From the NCBI GenBank assembly GCA_003952965.2, contig CM025851.1:16494935-16558934 (forward strand): a stretch of 64,000 nucleotides of DNA. The letters are read 5' to 3'. Below the pieces are notes generated by a model. That model saw only the letters and a list, made by a program, of their open reading frames with translations, did no database searches and was not told the origin of the DNA. Every line of letters begins with the position of its first letter. Position 1 is the stretch's first letter. Origin of the DNA: Morella rubra (Eukaryota; Streptophyta; Magnoliopsida; Fagales; Myricaceae). This document shows positions 25,601-36,957 of this stretch, piece after piece. Made by a program: the position numbers and the translations under genes.

Positions 25601-27935
25601 ATGGTGCAATTGGTGGGGAGAAGATGCATCACATACACTGGACAAATGATCAATGCACCCACAAATAAGACAAATGCCCGAAAGCCTCTGGTATTTAAAA
25701 ATAATCCACACAGGAGAGGAACCATCCAAGGAGAAGGGGAACGCAGGGGAAAAAGGTTGAGCGACAGCCATATCCACCTTCACCCAAAGAAAATCTGCAC
25801 ATTCAACATCAGCATCAATGGTTTTATTGACGTCCACCACAGACCCTATCGAAGTACCAATAAGAGAGGCATTTGCAGAAGAAAACTTGTCAAAAGGCAA
25901 GCCATGAAGTTGCACCCAAAAAGCAAAGAAGGAGAAATCCATAATGGAAAGAGATTCACGAGGAGACTAAGGGTGCAAAACCATAAGGAACCCCTGAAAA
26001 TTCCACGGACCAGAATCCAAAACCCGGGTACGATGAGGCGCGTGTTGAAAAGAGAACATGAAGCGGTTGGGACCAACATCGCAAATAACCAAAGCAGAAG
26101 CGAACCGCTAAGCAGCTAAAACAGCAGCACGAATAGCAGGTTTATGCCGCACTTTCCGCAAGACGAGCTGGCCAATAAGGACCAACTCAGCCTTTTTGGC
26201 GGCACGATATGGATGAGATTCAAGTTTTTGGCTTAAAGTCTCCCACGAGAGAGCACTAGTCGCCTGAATAAGAGAGTCGATGTCGGAAGAAAGAGACATG
26301 AGGACAAAAGAACGAGGCGGTGGAAAAAGATGTGGGGTAGGGAGAGCAGAACGGGGAAAGAGACAAGGGAGGGAGAAGCGGTGAGGAGAACAGGGACGGA
26401 GAATAAGCCAAAGCTTAGGAATCTCTCAGAGAGAGCAGTTTAGGGAAGATAACAAGAGTTGTGGAGCTTGGTCAATTGACAAGCTCCTTTCCACATTAGA
26501 GTCTGTAGTCTCAATATGACAAACCTGTCCCCAGATAATCCTCAACAGCAGTGATCTTCACATAATTTCCAAAAAATGACATATAATTAACGGTAACACA
26601 ACCTTTAAAATCTAATACACACACACACACGCACGCTCCTTCAATGTCTTCCTTGGTCATCCTAGACAAGAAGTCAAAACTAACAGCATTTAAATATGAA
26701 TGTTAAAGAGAGAATGCAGGTGTTGTTCATCATCTATGTGAAAAAAAATAAAGGAATCGGCAAACAAGCAACAGATCACCTGTCCACTTCCCAACAACAT
26801 TTCTTTGCCAGTTATTGGACTTGAACACTACCTGTGACCACACCATGACATGCAAGTAGACTCAACTCATCTCTGTCTGAGTATATAGTATACACAAGCT
26901 TGAGTTTCAACATGCATTCTTATATCCACAGTATTAACCTGAAGTATTGTCCCCCAGAAGAACAGGAACAATGATAATTTGTTTGCGATTTCGTTGTCAT
27001 GTAAAACCAATAATCTTGCACGATATGCGTGAAGAATACGAGCCACAGAATGCAGATGTATTGTTTCCATGCTTTCCGTGGTTGCACTCTTCATTAAATG
27101 CTGTGCTCAAAATCAGAAAGTTAAATTTCAGTAAAACTACTCCACTTAGAAATATGAACCAGAAGCCTTTTGGCATTGTCATACACAGCTCACTCTCCTC
27201 AGAGGAAATTCTAGATCGACTTTTTCTTTTTTATTTCAAGTGAAATGAATGATTATGGCCTCAACACAGATGTTTTTCAGTAATCAGATGTACCATCACA
27301 TCGAAATCAATATTAACCTTCCCTATGACATTCAATTTAAAGGTGGGGGGTTCATATATTTCATAGTAACCCCGGATATAGTTCCGACATGATCAAATTC
27401 AGAATATTATTCTACTTCCTTTCTTCCAATCACCCAATTATTCAACTCTTTAGATAATTTCATTAGAGGCTTCATACTGATGAAAGCTAAAAAGAGTATG
27501 CAACAAGACGTTTCTATGATTTATTTAGTTTCCTCAATTTTCTCAGCAACCAAACAAGCAGATCGTAGATGCCAAAAACATAAATTGCAAAAAGAAAGCT
27601 GATTCAAACCTGTAGATATCGAAACTGAGCTCCCTATAAAATAGCTCCGGAAACTCCTCTCTCAGTGTCCTAATCGCATAACCCATATTCAGGTAGTAAT
27701 TCTGCTTCTCTTCCTCGTCTTTGCTCGGTTTCGAACCTTGCTTCATCGGGGCCGAAAATTGTCCGTACAAACTCACCGCCTGATCGATTCCCGAAAGGCT
27801 AACCCGAGCCCTAAACCCAGCCTTCCCATTTTTCCTCAATGTAATGAAGCTTTTGGGATGGTTATGATTATGATTAGGGTTACAGAAGAACTTCGGGAGA
27901 GAGGAAAGTTCCGGTGAACGGATGAGAACAGCCAT
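19699..27935 (-). CDS. DUF2358 family protein, two exons split by a LINE-bearing intron
   Basis: Exon 1 is 27935-27610 and exon 2 is 20116-19699, joined to give 247 residues. The donor reads CTACAG/GTTTGA and the acceptor TGGACAG/GGATGA. The split codon makes arginine and restores the continuous family stretch SFDIYRDDIVFKDP. Neither exon alone gives a whole domain: the family core starts in exon 1 (YYLNMGYAIRTLREEFPELF) and continues in exon 2 (FSGIENYKSIFWALR, WTVHGIPRVPWE). The fold is thought to be NTF2/SnoaL-like; no catalytic role is established. The first 45 or so residues are rich in S, R, K and H and poor in acids, which fits a plastid transit peptide. The 7,493-bp intron contains a 6-kb LINE in the same orientation; without it the intron would be about 1.45 kb. 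Divergent from ABIL1, about 2.4 kb away. Confidence 0.88.
20446..20463. repeat. LINE target-site duplication, 3'-side copy
   Basis: CATTAGAGTCTGTAGTCT, identical to 26494-26511. It directly adjoins the T-run that is the poly(A) tail of the minus-strand LINE. The last T could belong to either. Confidence 0.93.
20566..24605 (-). pseudogene. LINE ORF2: endonuclease, reverse transcriptase and RNase H, broken
   Basis: Starts at ATG 24605, overlapping the ORF1 stop by 16 bases. Endonuclease marks: LSWNC near the start, MET(K), GDLN near 24080 and SDHSP near 23920. Reverse transcriptase marks: GLRQGDPLSPFLF near 22740 and FADD near 22600. Then a zf-RVT region (WRLQIHARLKLLLWK, CHLCG, HLIFHCPF) and an RNase H-like end with INCD, EGECLAV and IEGDC. 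Breaks: TAG at 24378-24380 (where relatives have tryptophan in LALLWR), a shift at the T/A run near 23160, a second shift back near 22850, TGA at 22329-22331 and another shift near 21700. It is therefore inactive. Confidence 0.9.
24590..26299 (-). pseudogene. LINE ORF1: DUF4283/CCHC RNA-binding protein, with in-frame stops
   Basis: One continuous frame of about 569 codons from ATG 26299 to the TGA at 24590-24592, interrupted by three amber codons at 26108-26110, 25967-25969 and 25235-25237 and by no frameshift. The first third resembles the DUF4283 domain of plant LINE/gag-like proteins (LVIGQLV-type start, DSGPWNF). A CX2CX4HX4C zinc knuckle (CLICGCIDHLSSVC) lies at about 25631-25672. The last third is proline- and serine-rich. 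It would bind LINE RNA in the ribonucleoprotein. Confidence 0.85.
26494..26511. repeat. LINE target-site duplication, 5'-side copy
   Basis: CATTAGAGTCTGTAGTCT, identical over all 18 bases to 20446-20463. It sets the 5' end of the LINE at 26493. Confidence 0.93.
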
Positions 27936-30339
27936 CGCAGAGGCAATATTTCCAAGAAGGGTCAGGAAAAATAAGAGATCAGAGTGAGTTCAGGCGAGGA
28001 AATTATCCCATTTTCATGGAAAGCGAACGGGGAAATTTTTCTGATAGAATCTGCTTTGCTCGCGAGAAAATTATGACCAAAAAAGGAATTCTGTTTGGAT
28101 AATTGGAATTATCGGGTAATTAAAAGGAAGGAAATTTGTGATTGGCGGTTGGAATTTGTCGATGTCAAAATTGACTTTAGCGAATGAACTCCGATCCGGA
28201 CCGTATATTGGAGACAAGAGGAATGAACCGTCAGTATTTTGCCACGAACACATACAAGGCCCACCTTGTATGTATCAACGATCTATAGTATTATGCTCTA
28301 ACATCTATAGTTTGCATGTATCAACGATCTAACAAGAAAAATTTTATGTTATAAAAAAAACAATACCCAGTACAAATATGTGATGATTTGTTTTCATGTT
28401 ATATGAATTTTATATCCCTTATTTTAATGCCTTGTTGGGCCCAGGTTCAATTCTTAATTTCTCTTGGATTCAATGTTAAAGATCTCCATAAATGGGATAT
28501 CTTTTATTACTTAGAAAAAAAAAAAAAAGAGATGAGTAGACTCACCTAACCAACATCATCATGTCCAAAAATTTTGTTTTTTTTCTTGTCTCCATCGAGA
28601 TATCAACTATCTTTGTACTGTGTACGAATATATGTTCTACCTATAATGTCAATGCAATGATATCCACCTCCGGAAATTCCAAATAAGTAGTCTCCACCAA
28701 CCAAAACATCATGTCCAACAAAACTGTGTGTTTCTTTCACCGCACGAATGTATTGAAAAAACAAAGACCAAGTAAAGAGCTTCAGTCCTGATCATTGGAT
28801 CTCCATACTTGGTGAGAGGAAAGTTAATCTCCAAACTATTATTATGCTCAGTTTAAGGCCACCCAATATTTGGGTAACTTTGAATATTGTTATTAATCAT
28901 ACAATAGTTTATTTTTATATTCTAAAACTAATTACAAAATGAAATTAAGATATAATTTAACTTTTTTTAATCAAATTAGATAGTACAATTCAAATAGAAA
29001 AAAGACACAACATTCAATCAATATTATATGACCCACGCTTCAGACTACATTGAATGTTTTAAAATAGTTATTGTGTCTTTCTCTTTTTGAAGTGGACTAT
29101 CTAATTTTGATTAAAAAAAGTTGAAATTAGTTGTAATCAGTTTTAAAATTTAAGTTGAGAAGCCATTTAACTAATCACTTCAACATTTAATCACCCAAAA
29201 AAAATCACATGGATATTTTTGCTTAATTTTTCTCCCTAATCACACGTATGTGTTGCACAAAATTGAATGGAGTGATATTGAGCTATTACTACAATTCATA
29301 TGCCTAGATCAATTCCTCATCTTAATTTATTGGTTTATTCTTTACTTTGTGTTGTCAAAATTTTAAGAATTTAAGATTTTAGTGTATGATAATTGATTAA
29401 AAGTGAAGAGATAAATGATTTGAATAAATTTTTTATATTTCTTTTGATAAAAAAAAAATAATTTGATAGATAAAGAAATTATTTTTTGATTATTTTATTT
29501 GGTAAATATTTGGATGGCAGCCAAACACTACTTTAAAACAAAAACTCGTGAAACCGGAATTATGGGCTTGACTCGAGATTGTGACTCCCCTTTTCTAGTG
29601 TTTGCAAATTCAAAATATTTTTAAAAAAAATTATTCATCCAAAATCTTTGAATGATACAACTAACTCAACTTTTTAGTTAAAAAAAAAATAATAAAATAA
29701 TTTTTCTTTTTTTCATCAAATTATATCTTTCTATTATAATAAATTAAAAAATTCATTTAAATCATATCTCTTTAATTTTCCATCCATTCTAATAAACTTT
29801 TATTTTATTTTTTTTTTAATTTAATAAAAATAATCTAACGAAATTTTAGCAACACTATTAAAATTTCTATAAAAAAAATTATTGATTTGGAAAGACTGCC
29901 GAACACTAGCCGCATTTCCCACCTCAGTCGTCATTTCGGCATCAGCAACTCCGAGGCCGTTGGATTTGGTTTTAATTAATGACAACCCACCTTCACATTG
30001 AAGCCTACCCAACTACCCGCAAAACGCTCGCAGTAAATGTGAACAGATTGTACTTCTTTCTCACTCTTTCATTTTTGCTTCCTATGAACTCCAAAATCGC
30101 ACTTAGGAGATTGCTTCTGCCTCACTTACTCGCTCCTTCACTTATTCTCTCTCTTTCACTGATTTGCTTTCTGAAATCAGTTAGTTTAGTAGCTCTCCCA
30201 CCTCAAACCTAACCTCAAATCTAATCCTTAATATATTCCGTCTTTTCGTTTTCTTTTTTTCTTTCTATATCTTGGGCTCGTGCATTTCTTCCTAGTAATT
30301 AGCCGTGAAAAATTCATAGGGTTGGTAGTCTCTTCTGTA
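27936..30339. other. Divergent intergenic region between DUF2358 and ABIL1
   Basis: Holds the promoters and 5' UTRs of both genes. A short repeat, GTATGTATCAACGATCTA at about 28269 and CATGTATCAACGATCTA at about 28315, is seen. The 28426-28530 stretch has a GGTTCAATTCT box followed by an A-run and could be a SINE relic. AT-rich DNA around 29350-29530 and 29640-29870 resembles the small TIR repeats listed at 31497 and 42569. Open frames here show no family motif. Confidence 0.5.
28920..29152. repeat. Inverted repeat, probable small MITE
   Basis: The left arm (about 28920-29010) has TAACTTTTTTTAATCAAATTAG followed further on by AGAAAAAGACACAA; the right arm (about 29085-29152) has TTGTGTCTTTCTCTTTTTGAA and CTAATTTTGATTAAAAAAAG, the reverse complement in mirrored order. 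The loop is about 75 bases. No target duplication was resolved. Confidence 0.6.
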
Positions 30340-33300
30340 ATGGAAGTGGAGCAATCGAGGCCAGTCAATCCGGCCATGACCTTCGACGAGGTCTCCATGG
30401 AGCGCAGCAAGAGCTTCGTCAAAGCCTTGCAGGTCAATAACTCTCTTCGCTCTATCTGTTAAGATGTATTCATATGGTTAGATATGTATAAATTAATTGA
30501 TCCCTGGTTTTATGGGGCCCAGATCTGGATTATTCCTGTTTCATTGATCAGTTTTTATTATGCCCCGACTTCTTTGTGGTGTAATTTTGGGCAATTAATT
30601 TGTTTGCATAGATGGCTTTTTCTTTTGGAGTTTACGTTCTGTGTGGTTGCTTTGAGAGTTGAACTGTTAAAAAAGAAAATATGGGTTGAAATTATAAAAC
30701 TCCTCAAGTCAACTGAGACAAATTTAGCATTTTGAAGCCTTTATGTTTTCTCTCTATATATTCTTGGCAATGAGGGCACTAATGGAATCCATCTCTCTTT
30801 GACACTTGGTATCGTCAATGTGAGTGGCTGCTGGGGAATTACATGCCAATTGTTATGATCTTGTGTGTGCGTTGTAAAACTGTCTCTTCAACCCTTCCAG
30901 CTGAGCTACGCCTGGATGTTGGCCAATCCTAGTAGGAGGGGCAACTGACATGTCATGGTCATTTTGGCGCGGAGAAGGGGCACTAAATTTTCGTTGCACA
31001 CTCGGGCTGGATGATTTGCCCTGCATTTGCTAGCCTTTGCAAAAATGTCGCACAAATTTGACAAGCCAAATGAAGGGCAGAGATTTGACTTGGTTATTGC
31101 TGAGATGTCTTCAATTAAGCTCTCTAATGTAGTATTCTTATGAGTCGTTTTCTTATCTGCTATATGAATCAAAGTATTTTCTTGATTCTAATTTGTTTCT
31201 TGTGTTGGTATTTCAGGAACTTAAGAACTTAAGACCTCAGCTATATTCTGCTGCAGAATATTGTGAAAAATCATATCTTCACAGTGAGCAGAAACAGATG
31301 TAAGCCTACCCACTTAATTATGCATAATTTGCTTATCTAATTTATCTCGTAAATTTGTTTGACTAGTGAGTTTTTGTGCAAGCTTATGTCTTTTCCTACT
31401 TTCCCATGGTTCTGTTTTTCTATGAGAGGAGCTGCTACAAACTTAAAGATTTGCACATGAATCAACCAGTATTATCCTGGATGAGATTCTAGCATAGTGT
31501 TTGGGTGCCAAAATTTTGGACCTGATTGAAAAAATGACAAAATAATCTCTGTTTTCCCATCAAATTATTCTTTTCGTTATAATATTCATTGAAATCTTCT
31601 CTCTCTTCACTTTTTCACCAACTCTCATACCCCAAAATTTTAAAAATCAAACACCACTTTTTTGTGACTCTTCTAGACTAAGAATCTGTAATACTGTATA
31701 TGCAGTTGGGAGGTCAATTAGGTGTGTTGTAGAATCTAATGAAAAAATAGGATGTGTACTCAAAGCTGCTCCAACTTTTTATTTCTGATAAATTTCTCAA
31801 GTAGCTTGAAAGCGGGAAACCAGAAGTTTTGAATTTTGCTTGAAGAAGCAATGCAATAGATAGAATAAGGGACAGAGTTTTCAGCCATTTAGTTTCATTT
31901 GTTCTTAACAAAAATAAAGTTTTCAATCTTAGAAATGTAGGAGGGGCTTATGATTTGTTGGTCCCTACCTGTCATTTCTAACTGAAATTTATATCCAACA
32001 TATGTCAGAGACAAGAAATACCCATTTCCAAAATCTTCTGAGGTGGTCTGAGGTGTTGAAACAATAGAAATCATGGCATATCATTGTCCTATATATAGTA
32101 GGAGGCTTGTGTAGCCAACCCTGCATAGTTAGACATGGCATAGAGACCTTTGTTAGGTTCTTAGGGAGAGAATCACTTATCTCTGTTTAGAGACGACACC
32201 AAAAATTAAGACATGCATACATCTTTGGATGAAGTTAACCATGACTAATTTTTATTCTTTGTCCTTTATATATGTGCTATAAAGGCATGACTTTTTTGTA
32301 TGATTGTCTTGAGTTTGGATTGTGTAAAATATAAAATGAGCGCAAGAACTTGCATTATATCTCGTTAATGCTGTTTGGATCACTTGCGTTCTCATTGTTG
32401 GTGCAGAAGATTAAGAACTTATTTTGAGATTTTTGCATTAGGGTACTGGACAACCTGAAAGATTATGCTGTTCGAGCCCTGGTAAATGCTGTTGATCACC
32501 TTGGCACAGTTGCTTACAAGTTAACTGACCTTCTCGAGCAGCAAACATTAGAGGTCTCAACCATGGAGCTGAATATTTCTTGTCTAAATCAGGTAATTTC
32601 TCCCATTAATCTGACTGGATGTGCTATTTTTGAGGGAATATCAGATGGACAGAGCTGAACCAACACAATTTCTTAATATCAGCAACTTCTGACATGTCAA
32701 ACATACACAAATAGAGAAGGTCTCAGGCAGCAGCAATTGCTGGCATTCATCCCCAGACATCATAAGCACTACATTTTGCCAAGTAAGACTAATAATAGCT
32801 TCTTTTAGAATGTATACTTAGTTTGATGGCTTTTCTAACTTCTTTTTCCCTTTTTTGGGCGGAACTAAATTTCCACTTTTACCTCAAATCAAGATTCTGT
32901 CAATAAAAAGGTCCACTTTAATCCACACATACAAACTGATGCCAGGCAAAACCATTTTCAAGGTAGACCTCGTCTTCAGTCTTCAGGTGTGTAGTACTAA
33001 GTTTCCAGTAGGGCTTATCTTCTTTTTGCAGTTCTCTATGATGCTTTTGAAGTTAATTCTCACTTGGCGTTAAGTGGATTATGTATTACTAATCTCGTTG
33101 TGTTCTATGTAGGTACCCTTGCATCCAAAACTCTTTCCTGGCATTTAGCCTCAGAAACGAAGTCTACCTTGAAAGTGAACCCCCATGCTTTGACCAGGTA
33201 ATTAAAAAAAGGTTCTTGCATAAAGTTTCAATGGAGGATATAGTATCTCCTTTTCGGTTTGTATCTCTTTTGCCCTCAATATTTCTAAGAGAGCATGCAT

Positions 33301-34971
33301 TTTTCTTTCTGTTGGGTTTTTGAAGCTTTCCATTTTGTGCAGTACTGAAAACACACAAAATTCTGGAAAGACTTCTGGGTGTTTCCATCTTGTAGGTACG
33401 TAGAATTAGAATCACACCTTGTCATAGTACTTAGTTATACAAATGATGTTTACTTATGCTTCAAGTTCATATGCTTTGTAGATAATGATGAGCACATCAG
33501 GAAAAAATCTTCAGCAACTTATCTCCAGATACCTAGTGGAGGTCCTGCTTCTAGTGCGAGTGCCGCAAGAAAGGTAATGCCCAAACTTCTTACAAGTAAA
33601 TGCTTGATAATCAAAATTGAGAATAACAGAAAATTTTCTGTTCCCAATGGTATTTTCCTGTTTTTTAATTGTAAATCTAAAGTGAGGTTTAACTGTATGG
33701 GAATAAATCATTGTGATTGTGAAGAGTTAATAAGTTCCACATTTTGATAGTATTATCATTGATTTAGGCATGATCTTCACCAAATATTGTTAATAGGATC
33801 ATCGCACATGAACTCAAGCAAAGATGTCTGGTAATTTCTCAAAGGAGAGGATAAGGAAAAAAAAAAAAAAAGGATTGATATGCACTCTTCTCTGTGTTCT
33901 TGGAGCCTTTTCAGCTTTTTGCTCTTATGACAAGTTGATGAGTGGGTTTCGGTTGGTATAGAAATAGGTCAAGGCACAGAAACTTTCCTTTTAAAGGTAA
34001 GAGGTCAAGTTCAAGGCATAGGTATGACTTCTAAGCTAGCTCCGTGGCAGAACATTTCTAGCATTTACGGGGAGAGGTGCTGGGGCAGGTTGTATCCTTA
34101 ATGAATTTGCCTAGGAAGTTTGATTGAGTAGCTTGGGGTGTTAGTCATGTTATCGTTGACTTCTATCTTGTGTGTGCAGTAAACTTCATCGATCCTATAT
34201 TAAGATTAACATAGTACAGGGGCGGCTTGTGTTCTAGACAGGATTTGCTTGAGAATTTTATGGTTTAAGTGGAGATCAGTAGGTGTTGTGGTCATTTATA
34301 AGTCAGCTGTATAACTGTGGAAGTTCTTATAAGCGGACCTGAGGAGTTTGTTATATTCAATCAAAGTAAGTAGGGTAAGTATTTCCTTTCTATGCTTTTG
34401 CATGTTTACCTGATAATAGTGCTAGGAAACTACTGGACTTTGTAAATCTTCGGTTGACATATGTCTGTATCATTATCTCTTTCAAACAGAACTTCTCTGC
34501 ATCTAATAGGGAAACAAGGGTGAGGTAGTATTTTCAATCCTGTTTGTCTGTATTCTGTGGAATGCATGTAATGTCAAACGTCAGATTGGTCAGATTATTC
34601 AGTTGGTCTGGTAGTTTCTTGAACTGTTGTTTCATTTGACTAAAAATAGACATTTGATTGAGAGATATATTCTCTGGGGCCTCTTGACAATACAATCCTA
34701 TTGAATATTTGCTTTGTCGTTGACTGCATGCTATTTGCTTGTTCTCCAGTATCTTATCTGTCTTAATAGATGAGCAGTATTGGAAAGCTGAGACAGGTCT
34801 TTTTCTTTTTGGTAGGATGCAATGGAGAGTTCGAAAGCATTGGCCGTCTACAAGTCATTTGGAGAACGAAAGCATGAGACTGTACGTGTCCCTGTTCGCA
34901 GTAAAAGCGTACTGTCATCTTTCTTTGTCAAACAGAAAACACTGAAGCTGAAGGCTGGTTCTGTTGTGTGA
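30340..34971 (+). CDS. ABIL1: ABI-1-like protein 1, SCAR/WAVE complex subunit, ten exons
   Basis: Exons: 30340-30432, 31217-31299, 32442-32592, 32683-32782, 32894-32962, 33113-33197, 33343-33395, 33482-33573, 34490-34519 and 34816-34971. All junctions are GT-AG and keep frame, giving 303 residues (Arabidopsis ABIL1 is about 298). Abi-family proteins scaffold the WAVE regulatory complex, which activates ARP2/3-driven actin nucleation. The N-terminus (MTFDEVSMERSKSFVKALQ, then ELKNLRPQLYSAAEYCEKSY) and the following helical part with DNLKDYAVRALVNAVDHLG are the conserved Abi core. Next comes the REGLRQQQLLAFIPRHHKHY block, a variable S/T-rich linker, and a conserved tail RSKSVLSSFFVKQKT. The 30-base exon 34490-34519 is inferred from its splice sites and phase only; without it the frame also holds (293 residues). 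Confidence 0.93.
31497..31654. repeat. Small TIR repeat (GTGTTTGG family) in ABIL1 intron 2
   Basis: Starts GTGTTTGGGTGCCAAAATTTT and ends AAAATTTTAAAAATCAAACAC, an inverted pair of about 20 bases with a few mismatches. The interior contains CTCTCTTCACTTTTTCACC, also found near 42820-42840. A relative with the same ends is at 42569-42708. Superfamily not determined. Confidence 0.55.
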
Positions 34972-36180
34972 ATCTTCAAAACAAGATTAAAGAAGCCGCC
35001 TTGGAAACCTTCCCCCTTATGAGGGTCGAATTGCCAGGAAATGTCTGATGAGCTGTTGTTTCTTTGGCTACTAATAATGAGCGAGTCGTGCCTAAAGGTT
35101 CAGTAATGAAGATGGTCAGGATCTGCTTGGGCGAGTACTAGCCCTGATCAACCATGTGACTAATGTTTCGTTGTCCACTCTTGCAAATTCTAAGCTGATG
35201 TCTATTATTTCCACTGTTCATACCTTGTACATGTAGGGATGTATTGAAGTTAATGCATAAACCTTTTGTTCATAAAATGCCGATTGATGGTGGTGGTTAG
35301 CATTCGTAGTGCTGCTCCAACAAAATGCTGGACCCCTAATTAGCTGCATCGAAATGTTTGTCAAGAGTGAAAAGAAAGAGAATATGTTTCAACAACGTGG
35401 GTGGATATGTTGAAAACTTGTACCATTGCTGACATCCTTCGAGGTTGTAGTTGTAGCGCCCCGTGGGCGGGAATTTTACCCCCTGCCTTTATGGATGCTC
35501 GTTGCACACTTCTTTTTTTTTCCAAGTAAAAAAGACCCAGGATAATCTATCATGGAGCAAGGAGGTCGAAGTTATTCACTGAAACCTGGGAACATCTATA
35601 TAGCACAAGTACCACAGGGACAGAATGACCCCTGTTAGCTGAAAACGAGGGTGGTCTTCGTGTGCGACAAGAGAGAAAACAAAGAAGAAAGAGAAGAATA
35701 GACAGTAACGGGAAGTTCGAAGAAAAAAAAAAGGACAGTAACGGGAAGTTAAGCAAGAGTTAACGTTATTTTCAATTTTTGCAATATAATATTTCGGTAA
35801 AGACGTGGATTGATGATGTGTCTGAATAGTGAGCCTTCATTGTAAACGAAGGGTACAGATTAAAAAAATTGTATATCTGGAATAACTTAGAAATTATAGA
35901 CGATCTTCATCCAGTCCCATGTCATCTGGAAGATCGTATTACGTTTACGTCATCAACTACACAAATAAAAAAATAAAAACAAGAATACAAAAAAAAAAAA
36001 AAAAACTTAGGTAAGTATGTACATTTTTAAAATTATTTTAAAATATAAATATATTCAATAAAATTTACAAAACGAATATACAACATCTTAAAATTCATAC
36101 ACAAATATCAAATATATTTTAATCTCTAACAACTTTTTACAAAAATTCTAATACTTTTTTTTAAAAAAATTATAATAAAT
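34972..36180. other. ABIL1 3' UTR and intergenic DNA, no gene
   Basis: The first 300 bases are probably the ABIL1 3' UTR (AATGCATAAACC and CATAAAATGCC near 35255-35280 are possible poly(A) signals). The rest is AT-rich spacer with no supported gene. Confidence 0.5.
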
Positions 36181-36450
36181 CAACCCCAAAGGGTTGGCTT
36201 GAGTGGTCAAGGCTTGGGGCTAAGGGGTGTGCTCCTGTGATCTCAAATTCGAATCCCCTCAAGTGCTAACAATTCCTTAGGGCTACTCCCACAGCGAATA
36301 GCTGGACTTAAGTGACATGTGCGGCTTGAGAGGGCTGCCCGGCCTGAGGTTTGCCGTGGCGTAGAACTCAACTCGTACGTATACTGGGTCAAGTCCGTCC
36401 GAACTCGGTACACGTGAATGAGTGTCCGAATTTCCCTCGTAACCTAAAAA
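36181..36450 (+). mobile_element. tRNA-derived SINE with target duplication
   Basis: About 265 bases starting CAACCCCAAAGGGTTGGC and ending in an A-run at about 36445-36455. A pol III A box (TGGCTTGAGTGG, 36195-36206) and B box (AATTCGAATCC, 36246-36256) lie about 40 bases apart, as in tRNA-headed plant SINEs. The sequence before it (36163-36180, A-run then TTATAATAAAT) is matched after the tail (about 36449-36467, A-run then TTATATATAAAT), a target duplication with one small change. GC-rich in an AT-rich spacer. No protein. Confidence 0.82.
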
Positions 36451-36802
36451 AAAAATTATATATAAATCTTCCCTTTTTATACTTTTATACTTTTCTACTT
36501 AATTCTAATTTTTTTATTTAAATAATTACATTAAATCATCTCTTTACACTTTTATAAAATTTTAATAAAAAATAAATATATTTAAAACCTTTCTCTAAAC
36601 TTTACACAAAAATTATATAAAACTTTAATCTACCTAGCTACTCTCAATTCTATCAATTTCCAAACATTGGACACATACCTGTACTCGCTTTGAGATCTTA
36701 CCTCTTGGGACATCCCAGTACTCCTATTACCTGTGTCGCTCTTTCTCCCAGATCCGATCTTCGGCGATCTCTTTAAACACACCGACAACTTTCTACTCTA
36801 TT

Positions 36803-36810
36803 TATATACA
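36803..36810 (+). promoter_or_regulatory. Possible TATA box of the MGP4-like gene
   Basis: TATATACA inside CTATTTATATACATTG, about 155 bases upstream of the ATG at 36958. It would give a leader of roughly 120 bases. Inferred from position only. Confidence 0.4.
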
Positions 36811-36957
36811 TTGTTCAATTCTCTGTCCCTTTCCCGGCCGATAGTTCCCGAGACTTCTCGATCTCCCTTCAAATCCCCTCCTTTCCCACAGCGAGCAACC
36901 TCTTTTCAAACTCATACATCTTCCAAATTCACTTGTTCCGAAAACACGCAGAGAATA

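Larger units (their letters stand above)
20464..26493 (-). mobile_element. Full-length L1-type LINE retrotransposon in the DUF2358 intron
   Basis: About 6.03 kb from a 5' end at 26493 to a poly(A) tail seen as 17 T on the plus strand at 20463-20479. An exact 18-bp target duplication (20446-20463 and 26494-26511) marks both ends. In order it holds an RNA-binding ORF1 with a CCHC knuckle and an ORF2 with APE-type endonuclease, reverse transcriptase, zf-RVT and RNase H. Both ORFs carry stops or frameshifts, so this copy cannot make its proteins. The perfect duplication implies a fairly recent insertion; the decay may pre-date insertion (mobilised in trans) or follow it by methyl-cytosine mutation. 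It lies in sense with the host gene, so its own poly(A) signal could interfere with transcription. Confidence 0.95.

Noticed and set aside
28426..28530. SINE-like stretch with GGTTCAATTCT and an A-run
   Set aside because: No clear A box or target duplication; mentioned only as a possible relic in the spacer entry.
35110..35150. 5S rRNA-like CTTGGGCGAGTACTAG near the ABIL1 3' UTR
   Set aside because: Only about 16 bases resemble the 5S internal promoter; no 5S body or Cassandra-type LTR surrounds it.
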